6,575 bases of DNA. Origin: an uncultured Phycisphaerae bacterium (GTDB lineage Bacteria; Planctomycetota; Phycisphaerae; Phycisphaerales; SM1A02). Shown piece by piece: positions 1-6,575 of this stretch (positions within the stretch are counted from its first letter, which is position 1; each line of letters begins with the position of its first letter). A model generated the notes under the pieces. It saw only the letters and a list, made by a program, of their open reading frames with translations, had not been told where the DNA came from and searched no databases. Location: assembly GCA_913046275.1 (NCBI GenBank), contig CAJWSE010000059.1, forward strand, positions 1 to 6,575, read 5' to 3'. The position numbers and the translations under genes were made by a program.

Positions 1-1131
1 CGTTCTTGAGGGAAAAGCAAATTCAATGCCAAGATCACCCGCTAGCCGAATGATATCTAGCATAAATCGATGCCGCTCTCGAAGTTCTGTTTGCCAATCA
101 GGGGCTGTCCAGAATACATAAACCAAAATATCTAGGCTCGATCCAGCAAAATCATTAAGCCAAACTTGGTAATAATCTTTTCTCGTATAAGGATGCACGC
201 GAAGAAGTTCACGGATGCCCTCACAAAATGCTGCTATCTTCTCTGGAGATGTTGCATAACCAATACTTACCATCTGTTTCCACCGTCGGTAGCGACGTTT
301 GGAATAGTTATTGCATTTCGTTGTAACTAAAATAGAGTTCGGAATAGTAACGACCGTATCGTAAAATGTGCGAATTCGAGTTGAACGCATACCAACCGAT
401 TCTACGGTTCCTTCAACACCATCAATAACTACCCAATCGCCAATTTGAAATGGCTTATCAAGAATCACTGTAATCGAGCCAAAGAAATTCTCAATTGTAT
501 CTTTTGCTGCAAAAGCAAATCCTAAACCGCCGATACCAAGCCCAGCAATAATTGGAGCTAACTGGATTTGCAAACTGTCTGCAAGATAGACAATACCGAA
601 AACAACAACCACTGCCTTAAGGGTTTTACGAAGCAAGGGCACAAGCAAATCATCGAGTTTATTTTGTGACTCCTTTGCTTTTCGACCTGCTACCCAAGAA
701 ATTAAATCTGTGCCCTTAAAACCAAACCAAATACACGCAAGTGTGATGTAAATATGAACTGCAGGTTCAATGTACGCTGCAAGACCTTCTGGAAAAGATA
801 CTACAGGCATCAAACCTAGCCAAACAGCGCCTCCAGCTGCCAGGCCTGCGGGCCTTGGTACAGACTTTAAGATTTGTATAAGCTCTGAGTCATGCTGATC
901 TGTATATGTCATTGACTTTAACACGCGCCTTAATACAAAACGCACTATAAGATCAACAACCATGCCAAGAGCAATCGCTATAACGATTGCACACCATCGC
1001 CAATATTCCATCCCGAGAAAATTTTGCAACAACCAGGGTGATAAATATTCTTCAACCCACGGCACATTCACAACTTGCGCAGTTGCAGTGGCATTCGTCA
1101 GTGTAAAAAGCATTGTCAACATACCGAGCAT
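1..1131 (-). CDS. MscS-family mechanosensitive ion channel (C-terminus cut by window edge)
   Basis: The reverse strand reads as 377 uninterrupted codons from an ATG at 1131 to the left edge. MscS-family proteins form homo-oligomeric inner-membrane pores that open under membrane tension and release solutes during osmotic downshock. Residues 1-18 look like a signal peptide (hydrophobic, ending ATA). Hydrophobic helices lie near 44-68, 95-112, 120-147 and 168-184. The pore helix plus start of the beta domain spans about 190-245, with a Gly/Ala-rich stretch (GLGIGGLGFAFAAKD, 197-211), then NFFGS, the DKPFQIGDWV motif (225-234) and GVEGTVESVG (238-247). VTIPNS (261-266) is the usual beta-domain signature. 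The visible end, GIEFAFPS (368-375), matches the family's typical C-terminal 'I.F.FP' strand, so few residues are probably missing. An in-frame TAG two codons upstream fixes ATG 1131 as the most upstream start; ATGs at 1122 and 1113 are alternatives. No strong ribosome binding site is visible. It is divergent from the plus-strand cluster. Confidence 0.94.
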   Translation of the reverse strand, partial: MLGMLTMLFTLTNATATAQVVNVPWVEEYLSPWLLQNFLGMEYWRWCAIVIAIALGMVVDLIVRFVLRRVLKSMTYTDQHDSELIQILKSVPRPAGLAAGGAVWLGLMPVVSFPEGLAAYIEPAVHIYITLACIWFGFKGTDLISWVAGRKAKESQNKLDDLLVPLLRKTLKAVVVVFGIVYLADSLQIQLAPIIAGLGIGGLGFAFAAKDTIENFFGSITVILDKPFQIGDWVVIDGVEGTVESVGMRSTRIRTFYDTVVTIPNSILVTTKCNNYSKRRYRRWKQMVSIGYATSPEKIAAFCEGIRELLRVHPYTRKDYYQVWLNDFAGSSLDILVYVFWTAPDWQTELRERHRFMLDIIRLAGDLGIEFAFPSRT

Positions 1132-1240
1132 AGTACGCTAGAAGAGCTCTTTACGCGGAAATTTGGAATCGGCATATTGCCTATATTCACATTTTAGGAC
1201 TACATCCAGTCTCTAATCCGCACAAACAGAACACTACACT

Positions 1241-1270
1241 TTGTTTCATAAACCTTGCCTTCAGTCTAAT
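1241..1270 (+). promoter_or_regulatory. Possible sigma70-type promoter for the plus-strand cluster
   Basis: TTGTTT (1241-1246) and TCTAAT (1265-1270) are separated by 18 bases, resembling -35 and -10 boxes with a good -10 (5 of 6 matches) and a weak -35 (3 of 6). Transcription would start near 1277 and would place the 18-base palindrome in the 5' leader. In an A/T-rich spacer such matches arise by chance, so this is a weak candidate. Confidence 0.2.
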
Positions 1271-1294
1271 TTAAAAAGATGCCGAATAAAAACA

Positions 1295-1312
1295 ATAACC
1301 TTTAAAGGTTAT
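1295..1312. repeat. Perfect 18-base palindrome upstream of the PEP-CTERM gene
   Basis: ATAACCTTTAAAGGTTAT reads identically on both strands. It ends 21 bases before the ATG at 1334. As DNA it has the form of a dimeric-regulator operator; as RNA it could fold into a 7-base-pair stem with a UUAA loop. It is not followed by a T-run and no gene ends here, so it is not an intrinsic terminator. Its existence is seen directly; a regulatory role is inference. Confidence 0.6.
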
Positions 1313-1333
1313 CTTGACTAAAGACTGCTACTT

Positions 1334-2050
1334 ATGTTTAAACGATCAATAATATTTCAAATCTTGGCTTCCCTAGTATGCACTGCAATCGCCAAAGGCG
1401 AGATTATTCAAATCAATAATGATTCGGGGTCATTTGAGCTGAACTCATATGCAATGAATGACCTTTTCACCTCAACGTCACCATTTCTCTCATCAAGCGA
1501 TTTGTCATCAGTGCATTCTATGCTATTAAATTGGGGGATTGATACGGATGGCAAAATCACAATTCTCCCCCTTCAAACTAGTGCGGGGCTTTCACTGCTT
1601 ACACTAGTTGATGAGGAGTTTGGGATGGGTGATACTGGCGCTGACTCGTCCGTAGGAATTACAAGTACAGGCGCAAGTAGCCTTAAGATGTTTATTAACG
1701 ATAGTGAACAAGATGATTGGACACTTATCGAATCGCCATTTTTCAGTTCACAGACACTTGGAGCTACCTTTATTTGGGGCAGCATTGGCAGTGGCGATGG
1801 TTTTGCTTGGGCTGGACTCGAAATGGGCGATGCCGTTTCATATACGATAAATGACCTCGGAGCAAATGCGCTCGACGAACAAGCATTTCAATTCATTAGC
1901 TGGGATGGTACTAATGGTTGGAATGTAATTGCAGAAAGTACTTTTAGCGCTAGTAATAGCAATGTGTTTACAGGGACTGTAATTCCTGCACCTCCAGTGG
2001 CTCTTCTGCTTGTAACTGGGACTATAGGCTTTCGACGGCGACGCTCTTAA
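1334..2050 (+). CDS. Secreted protein with PEP-CTERM-like (exosortase) sorting tail, function unknown
   Basis: This 238-residue protein has an N-terminal signal peptide (MFKRS basic start, hydrophobic core to about residue 20, cleavage probably after AIA) and a C-terminal tripartite tail: VIPAPP (216-221), a hydrophobic stretch (222-233) and a RRRR cluster (234-237). This is the layout of PEP-CTERM proteins, which exosortase processes for anchoring or release at the cell surface. The 'PAP' version is common in Phycisphaerae planctomycetes. The middle is rich in Ser, Gly, Asp and Thr with aromatic-alternating segments, which suggests a secreted beta-sandwich; I recognise no catalytic domain. 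The mature part contains no cysteine; the single Cys (16) is in the signal peptide and the preceding SLV does not fit a lipobox. No clear Shine-Dalgarno site precedes ATG 1334, but the signal peptide begins right at this Met. It is followed after 23 bases by the MauE-thioredoxin gene. Confidence 0.88.
   Translation: MFKRSIIFQILASLVCTAIAKGEIIQINNDSGSFELNSYAMNDLFTSTSPFLSSSDLSSVHSMLLNWGIDTDGKITILPLQTSAGLSLLTLVDEEFGMGDTGADSSVGITSTGASSLKMFINDSEQDDWTLIESPFFSSQTLGATFIWGSIGSGDGFAWAGLEMGDAVSYTINDLGANALDEQAFQFISWDGTNGWNVIAESTFSASNSNVFTGTVIPAPPVALLLVTGTIGFRRRRS
1979..2047 (+). other. PEP-CTERM-like sorting signal (codons 216-238)
   Basis: The segment encodes Pro218-Ala219-Pro220-Pro221, about twelve hydrophobic residues (VALLLVTGTIGF) and four arginines before the terminal Ser. 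This matches the motif, transmembrane and basic order of exosortase substrates, with PAP in place of the classical PEP. The Glu of the classical motif is absent, as in the variant seen in Phycisphaerae. The exosortase itself is not in this window. Confidence 0.8.
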
Positions 2051-2073
2051 CCGCTCTCCGCTAGAATCCCTAT

Positions 2074-3051
2074 ATGTCAGACCTACATCTTACTACTCCT
2101 AAGAAGCCCCATATCATTGGATGGATTGGCACAATTCTTGTACGAATTGTTATTCCAATTTGGATTTTAATAGGTGCTACAGCGAAAGTGCTTGGAGCTA
2201 CACCGAAATCATTGCCTCGCCCTGTACTTGATGGCGGTGTACTGATTGGTTTTACCGATCATTTTTTACTCCTAGCAATACTCGTTGCAATCGAATTTGC
2301 ATTCGTTAGCGTAATGCTCTTTATACCGAGAATTGCACGAATTGCAGCGACAATGATTCTTGCCGTATTCTTAATTGTCTTGTCAGTTGATATGTTTGCA
2401 TATGGAAACTATGAAAGCTGTGGCTGCTTTGGTGACCAATCAATGGCACCAACTACGATGTTTATAGTAGATCTTATCTTGCTCATTGGGATAGCTATTT
2501 TTAAACCTAGAAGATGCAGGATAGAATTAGGCAACGAAAAACGTGGGCTCGTCGGAGCAGCTTGCTTTGTTATAATCGCATCCCTCTTTACATTCAGCAC
2601 AATTATGTATAGCGTTAAAGCTAGTAACAATGAATCCGATTTGGATTTGCCAAAATCATGGTTTCCCACAGACATTGTAAACTGGAATGGCAAGTCAATT
2701 GATGATATACAACTCTTCTCTTGGGTCAATGAATGGCCAAGTGATATTCGTGTGGGGAAACAGTATGTTATTTTCTATTCCACTACGTGCGACCACTGCG
2801 AAGCGCTACTCTATGCATTCTTTGAGTTCCCCAAGTTTCCAACCACAATAGTAGCGATCCCTCAATCGATTGAACCAGTTAATTACGAGAATAGTTTTGA
2901 AAACCCATGCTTTGATTGCGCAAAAACTGAGTTGTCAAATGGCCCTGATTGGATTATTGGAACGCCTCTAGTCATTGCAATAGAAAATGGCATCGTACAA
3001 TGCGCAACAGAAAATGAAGACTACGAAGTACCAACCTGCCTCATCTGGTAA
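2074..3051 (+). CDS. MauE/DoxX-like redox membrane protein fused to a periplasmic thioredoxin-like domain
   Basis: This 325-residue protein has two parts. Residues 1-180 carry five hydrophobic helices (about 14-34, 63-84, 88-109, 127-143, 158-180) with the ESCGCFGD motif (Cys116, Cys118) after helix 3, the hallmark of MauE/DoxX-type proteins thought to pass electrons to periplasmic thiol proteins. Basic loops (KK at 10-11, PRIAR 85-89, KPRRCR 144-149) predict a cytoplasmic N-terminus, a periplasmic CGC motif and a periplasmic C-terminal domain. Residues about 195-325 resemble thioredoxin: strand YVIFYST, active site CDHC (239-242), and a cis-proline-type GTP (Pro298) before strand LVIAIENGIV. 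Four more cysteines, CFDC (279-282), 310 and 322, are unusual. The likely role is oxidation or reduction of exported thiols, with internal relay between the CGC and CDHC pairs; direction cannot be told. ATG 2074 lacks a Shine-Dalgarno site; a TAGAAT at 2062-2067 might be a -10 box. The gene lies 24 bases before the dipeptidase. Confidence 0.85.
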   Translation: MSDLHLTTPKKPHIIGWIGTILVRIVIPIWILIGATAKVLGATPKSLPRPVLDGGVLIGFTDHFLLLAILVAIEFAFVSVMLFIPRIARIAATMILAVFLIVLSVDMFAYGNYESCGCFGDQSMAPTTMFIVDLILLIGIAIFKPRRCRIELGNEKRGLVGAACFVIIASLFTFSTIMYSVKASNNESDLDLPKSWFPTDIVNWNGKSIDDIQLFSWVNEWPSDIRVGKQYVIFYSTTCDHCEALLYAFFEFPKFPTTIVAIPQSIEPVNYENSFENPCFDCAKTELSNGPDWIIGTPLVIAIENGIVQCATENEDYEVPTCLIW

Positions 3052-3075
3052 GCAAGAAAACAAAAAGAAAAAAGT

Positions 3076-4479
3076 ATGGCACACTCTGAAAAACTCACAC
3101 CAGTTCTTGAAAAAATTGATGCTAATCTGAACATTGCAATCGAACGACTTCAAGAACTCTTAAAAATTCCAAGCGTCAGCACTGACCCACAATACTCAAG
3201 TGAAGTACGACGATGTGCAGAATTCATCGTTGATGATTTAAAATCCATTGGTCTTCAGGCCACCCTTCACGATACTATTGGCCACCCAATGATTGTTGCT
3301 ACTGATGACAGTGCTGGGCCGAACGCTCCACGCGTACTCTATTACGGACACTACGATGTGCAACCTCCAGAACCTCTTGAAGAATGGAATAGCCCGCCAT
3401 TTGATGCCGCCGTAATTGAAGGCGAAAATGGAAAACGTATCGTTGCTCGAGGGGCTGCGGACGATAAAGGTCAACTAATGACATTTATCGAAGCAATTCG
3501 AGCTTGGAAAGAAACCCACGAATCACTTCCTGTACGAGTCGTCATTTTACTCGAAGGCGAAGAAGAAAGTGGAAGCAAAAGCCTAGTCCCTTTTCTTAAT
3601 GAACACAAAAAAGAACTCCAAGCAGACACCTGCATCGTCTGCGACACAAGCATGTGGGATGTAAATACACCAGCAATAACTAGTAGATTACGTGGATTAG
3701 TCTACATCGAAGCAACTCTCCATGGTCCATCACATGATTTACACAGTGGCGGATACGGCGGCGCAGTGGTAAACCCTGCCAATGCATTAACAAAAATTCT
3801 GGGACAACTTCACGATGACTTAGGAGTCATTCAAGTACCTGGATTCTACAACGATGTAGAATCAGTAAGTGCAGAACAAATCGAACAGTGGAATTCTCTT
3901 GGCGATGCCGATGTATTAATACTGGAAAGCTCTGGAGCAAAAGCAACATTTGGAGAAAATGGCTACGGCACTTTAGAACGTTTATGGTCAAGGCCAACAT
4001 GCGACATTAATGGGCTAAAAGCAGGATATCTTGGAGAAGGTGCAAAAACTGTTATTGGCGCGACTGCCACGGCAAAAATCAGCTGCCGTCTTGTTGCGAA
4101 TCAGAAACCAAAAGAAATAGAAAAATCACTCCTCGCTTTTTTAGAAGAACGCACGCCTATTGGTTGCAATTGGACCTTCAAAAGTCATGGAACCTCCCCC
4201 GCAATCACAGTCCCAACTGAATCGAAATGGTTGTCTGCTGCAAGCGATGCACTGACAAACATATTCCCAAATCCAGCTGTTCTTATTGGCACCGGCGGAT
4301 CAATTCCTGTTGTTGGTGAATTCCAACATATACTTGGAGTTGATGCGGTCATGGTAGGGTTTTCACTTGATGATGATTTGATTCATGCGCCAAATGAGAA
4401 ATTTGAAGTTTCCTGCTTCCACCGAGGTATTAAATCGCAAGCAGCCATTTTAGAGGCATATGCATCTATTAATGATTAG
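3076..4479 (+). CDS. M20 family metallopeptidase (dipeptidase, carnosinase/CNDP-like)
   Basis: This 467-residue protein is a full-length M20 dipeptidase, a two-metal (usually zinc) enzyme that hydrolyses dipeptides or related amide bonds in the cytoplasm; no signal peptide is present. All expected active-site residues are visible by comparison with the CNDP2 pattern: His92 and Asp94 in GHYDVQP, bridging Asp129 in RGAADDKGQ, catalytic base Glu163 and ligand Glu164 in EGEEESGS, Asp190 in VCDTSMW, and His437 in DDLIHAPNEKF. The lid/dimerisation domain starts near GPSHDLHSGGYGGAV, whose His223 corresponds to the residue that reaches the partner subunit's active site. The glycine loop GTGGSIPVVGEF lies in the C-terminal catalytic part. 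Exact substrate cannot be read from sequence. A purine-rich stretch (AAGAAAAAAG) precedes ATG 3076 and may serve as a weak ribosome site. Its 3' end overlaps the next gene, suggesting translational coupling. Confidence 0.95.
   Translation: MAHSEKLTPVLEKIDANLNIAIERLQELLKIPSVSTDPQYSSEVRRCAEFIVDDLKSIGLQATLHDTIGHPMIVATDDSAGPNAPRVLYYGHYDVQPPEPLEEWNSPPFDAAVIEGENGKRIVARGAADDKGQLMTFIEAIRAWKETHESLPVRVVILLEGEEESGSKSLVPFLNEHKKELQADTCIVCDTSMWDVNTPAITSRLRGLVYIEATLHGPSHDLHSGGYGGAVVNPANALTKILGQLHDDLGVIQVPGFYNDVESVSAEQIEQWNSLGDADVLILESSGAKATFGENGYGTLERLWSRPTCDINGLKAGYLGEGAKTVIGATATAKISCRLVANQKPKEIEKSLLAFLEERTPIGCNWTFKSHGTSPAITVPTESKWLSAASDALTNIFPNPAVLIGTGGSIPVVGEFQHILGVDAVMVGFSLDDDLIHAPNEKFEVSCFHRGIKSQAAILEAYASIND
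4452..4456 (+). promoter_or_regulatory. Shine-Dalgarno-like AGAGG inside the end of the dipeptidase gene
   Basis: AGAGG lies 3 bases before ATG 4460 and 15 bases before ATG 4472, so it fits neither candidate start ideally, but it favours the upstream one. An in-frame TAG at 4451-4453 excludes any start further upstream. The neighbours here mostly lack such sites, so chance is possible. Confidence 0.3.
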
Positions 4480-6575
4480 TCTTTGCGCATTAATTACATC
4501 CACAACTCTTGTTTTTGCAAGCGACTTCACCATCACAGTGGATTCTCTAGGCATTGGCAATCGCTGGTCAAACCGAACAGCAACACCCCTTCAAATTTCA
4601 GTCAAATCAAGTAGCAGCACTCCTACTGCCGCTTGGATTCAGTGGGAAGTGCCAGATGCTAATGGGGATCTTGTTTTGTGGGGCAAGCAAATGACTCTTT
4701 CCCCAAATTCTTCGACATCTATTTGGCTTTATGCCCCACTTCAACCTTGGGCACATGATGATATTGAATGGAAAGTTTCATTACGAGGCTGGAATGGCAC
4801 TACACCAACGGAGACCCTCTCTTCGACAAGTTTTTCTTCTAATTCAATTCGCGCAATGCACATTAAACCTGAACAAGGAATCATTGCAATTTTTGGGACA
4901 AAGCAACTTGGTTTAACTACATATCAATCACAAAAGATGGAGGTTAAGCAAGAAGCCATTCAACTCATTTCAGGACTCCAGAATAATGACCTTCCAGATT
5001 CATGGGTTGCTCTTGAGTCACTTGATTCTATAGTTTGGGCAGATGCAGCACCAGCTCTTTCTTTACGTCAAGAAGATGCACTTTTTGAATGGATTAAAAG
5101 AGGAGGGAACCTAGTTGTTTCACTTCCCGCTGTTGGCAACCCATGGAACATTGGCTCGCCTGATGCACCACTCGCCGATTTATTTAAGGGAGTCGAAATT
5201 TCATTTGAGCAAATGCCGCTTGGGTTCCTTGATCAAGTTGTAGGACGCAATAATGGCTGGCCCACAATGAAAGTGCCAATATATACTTTTAAATTTGATC
5301 ACACCTTCTACCCTACTGTCCAGTTAAAGAACAAAAAAACAATTGGAGTACAAAAAAATGTTGGACATGGTTCCTTTACTTTACTTGGAATTGATGTGTC
5401 AAGCGGATTGCTTGCTTCTGTAGAACTGCCCGAAGCAGATTTGTTTTGGAATAACATATTTGGCAAACGCAGCGACGCTCCTTCTCAGCAAACGATTTCT
5501 ACGCTTAAACTTGACGAACAGCTCTCCTCTGCTATTCCTACAAACACAATTGTTGAATTGGGAACACTCATCTCTCAAGAAATTGCAATGTCTACAACAG
5601 CTAGCGGACGGCTCGGCATTGTATTCATCATCATTATTTTGTATTGGTTAATCGCTGGACCTATTGGCTTTTATCTATTATTCAAAATGAGAAAACAAAG
5701 ATGGTCTTGGATGGTTTTTACTGCTGTCGGATCACTTTTCACTCTCCTAACGCTTGCACTATCTAGAACAACTTCGTCTATAAAAACTCCAATACGACAT
5801 ATCTCTATTATTGACCATGTATATGGTGCACAAGGCCAACTTGCAAAAGGATGGTTCTCTCTCTACATGCCAAAATTTGGTTCAAGTCAAGTTCAACTGG
5901 ATGGCGGAAGCAATAATTTATTATTGCCATGGTCAACGCCAAACAGTTCACTAACACCACTTTTTATTGATCAGAAAGAAGTGGTCGTTAATCTGGATTA
6001 CATCCCAAATTCATTTGACCAACCGTCAAGAGCAACAACAGCAAACTTTTCTTATAACTGGCTTGGCGGAATTAACCTACCTTTCTACAGCTCACTAATT
6101 CGTGTTGTACCTAACAAAGAGCCAAAAGAAAACAGTGAGGCGAGCCTAACTGGTGAAGTAATCAATAATGCATCTAGCGCACTGTATGACGTTACTATTT
6201 TGTGGATAACAGACTTCAGAATGCCTTTTAAGAATCTTGGGCGATTCCAAAATGGCACACTAGCACCATGGGTCGATTACACAAAAAGCGGCCAACCCTT
6301 ACGGCAAGCCTATATGTGGCGATTACCGCAATGGAATGCGGAAGAAATAATACGTTTCTCTCAATTAGACACTTCGATGGCAAATGATTTTACAAAAGCT
6401 CTCGAGGGCCGATATATACCAAAAATACCTGCAAATCAATTTATTCCAGAATCGACCTTCTTATCTAAAAAAGATTGGCGCAAAAAACTAGAAGAAATTT
6501 CATTGTACTCACATTTAATAACTCCAACGTACCAAAAAATGGCAGGCGAAGAGAAGAGCCCACCATCGTTTAGAA
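4460..6575 (+). CDS. Large membrane-anchored protein with glutamine-amidotransferase-like domain (3' end beyond window)
   Basis: The frame stays open for 705 codons to the right edge. From ATG 4460 the N-terminus (MHLLMISLCALITSTTLVFA) is a plausible signal peptide; ATG 4472 gives a shorter one and an 8-base instead of 20-base overlap with the dipeptidase gene. Residues about 25-130 look like an exported beta-sandwich. GIIAIFG (140-146), LPDSW (178-182), SIVWAD and the ALFEW...GGNLVVS block (to about 221) match the Rossmann-like core of glutamine-amidotransferase-like domains, but no cysteine nucleophile exists: the only Cys I see is in the signal peptide. Two membrane helices follow, about 385-407 (ending IAGPIGFYLLF) and 415-435, joined by a basic loop (KMRKQR) that should be cytoplasmic; the remaining 270 residues should be extracytoplasmic. 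The 'GP.(N/G)' helix motif and layout recall uncharacterised planctomycete and Firmicute envelope proteins. I recognise no named family with certainty and assign no function. Confidence 0.85.
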   Translation, partial: MHLLMISLCALITSTTLVFASDFTITVDSLGIGNRWSNRTATPLQISVKSSSSTPTAAWIQWEVPDANGDLVLWGKQMTLSPNSSTSIWLYAPLQPWAHDDIEWKVSLRGWNGTTPTETLSSTSFSSNSIRAMHIKPEQGIIAIFGTKQLGLTTYQSQKMEVKQEAIQLISGLQNNDLPDSWVALESLDSIVWADAAPALSLRQEDALFEWIKRGGNLVVSLPAVGNPWNIGSPDAPLADLFKGVEISFEQMPLGFLDQVVGRNNGWPTMKVPIYTFKFDHTFYPTVQLKNKKTIGVQKNVGHGSFTLLGIDVSSGLLASVELPEADLFWNNIFGKRSDAPSQQTISTLKLDEQLSSAIPTNTIVELGTLISQEIAMSTTASGRLGIVFIIIILYWLIAGPIGFYLLFKMRKQRWSWMVFTAVGSLFTLLTLALSRTTSSIKTPIRHISIIDHVYGAQGQLAKGWFSLYMPKFGSSQVQLDGGSNNLLLPWSTPNSSLTPLFIDQKEVVVNLDYIPNSFDQPSRATTANFSYNWLGGINLPFYSSLIRVVPNKEPKENSEASLTGEVINNASSALYDVTILWITDFRMPFKNLGRFQNGTLAPWVDYTKSGQPLRQAYMWRLPQWNAEEIIRFSQLDTSMANDFTKALEGRYIPKIPANQFIPESTFLSKKDWRKKLEEISLYSHLITPTYQKMAGEEKSPPSFR

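Larger units (their letters stand above)
1132..1333. other. Divergent intergenic region between mscS-type gene and plus-strand cluster
   Basis: This 202-base spacer separates the minus-strand channel gene from the plus-strand secreted-protein gene, so it should hold promoters for both directions. It contains no credible coding frame. Two palindromes are visible: a 10-base one, AAGAGCTCTT (1142-1151), about 10 bases upstream of the channel start codon, and a perfect 18-base one (1295-1312) described separately. The 1261-1320 part is notably A/T-rich. On the minus strand a TAAAAT hexamer (complement of ATTTTA, 1191-1196) is a possible -10 box for the channel gene, but I see no convincing -35 partner. 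Confidence 0.6.

Noticed and set aside
1295..1312. Reading the 18-base palindrome as an intrinsic terminator
   Set aside because: No gene ends upstream of it on either strand, the stem is A/T-rich, and no T-run follows.
1334..1384. Possible lipoprotein signal at Cys16 of the PEP-CTERM protein
   Set aside because: The residues before Cys (SLV) lack the small residue needed at -1, and a normal AIA cleavage site follows.
1573..1785. A 70-codon minus-strand open frame inside the PEP-CTERM gene
   Set aside because: It is antisense to a gene with both signal peptide and sorting tail, and the translation is low in information.
2409..2729. A 106-codon open frame on the minus strand inside the MauE-thioredoxin gene
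   Set aside because: It lies wholly antisense to a gene with clear motifs, and its translation shows no recognisable domain.
2968..3653. Short minus-strand open frames under the start of the dipeptidase gene
   Set aside because: They overlap each other and a full-length M20 enzyme with all catalytic residues intact.
4460..4520. Possible lipoprotein signal at the Cys near the start of the large membrane protein
   Set aside because: Leu directly precedes Cys, and the hydrophobic core continues beyond it, so this is an ordinary signal peptide.
4731..5651. Two short plus-strand open frames (4731-4916 and 5460-5651)
   Set aside because: Both are out-of-frame shadows within the long continuous frame that runs from 4460 to the right edge.
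1..6575. CRISPR array, tRNA, rRNA, insertion sequence or riboswitch
   Set aside because: I saw no spaced direct repeats, cloverleaf candidates, transposase motifs, terminal inverted repeats or conserved riboswitch cores on either strand.

Overview
This window looks like ordinary chromosomal DNA from an AT-leaning Gram-negative-type bacterium, most likely a planctomycete of the Phycisphaerae kind. The clues are a secreted protein whose C-terminus has a PEP-CTERM-like sorting tail of the 'PAP' variety, genes with weak or absent Shine-Dalgarno sites, and a large membrane protein of a type I associate from memory with planctomycetes and some Firmicutes. The taxonomic call is inference; there is no rRNA or other marker gene here.

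Layout. The left sixth (1-1131, minus strand) is a nearly complete MscS-family mechanosensitive channel gene that runs off the left edge close to its expected C-terminus. A 202-base divergent spacer (1132-1333) follows, holding a perfect 18-base palindrome just ahead of the first plus-strand gene. From 1334 to the right edge four genes lie head to tail on the plus strand: an exosortase-type (PEP-CTERM) secreted protein (1334-2050); a five-helix MauE/DoxX-like redox membrane protein fused to a thioredoxin-like domain (2074-3051); an M20 metallodipeptidase (3076-4479); and a long membrane-anchored protein with a non-catalytic glutamine-amidotransferase-like domain (4460 to beyond 6575). The gaps are 23 and 24 bases, then an overlap of 20 (or 8) bases, so co-transcription is plausible. 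No clear terminator separates them.

How they may work together. Three of the four plus-strand products are predicted to be exported or membrane bound, and the dipeptidase is predicted cytoplasmic. The thioredoxin domain should face the periplasm. The exported parts of both other secreted proteins appear to lack cysteine, so they are unlikely to be its thiol substrates. A shared pathway is therefore unproven. No tRNA, rRNA, CRISPR array, insertion sequence or integration site was seen. The most unusual items are the cysteine-rich MauE-thioredoxin fusion and the uncharacterised large membrane protein.
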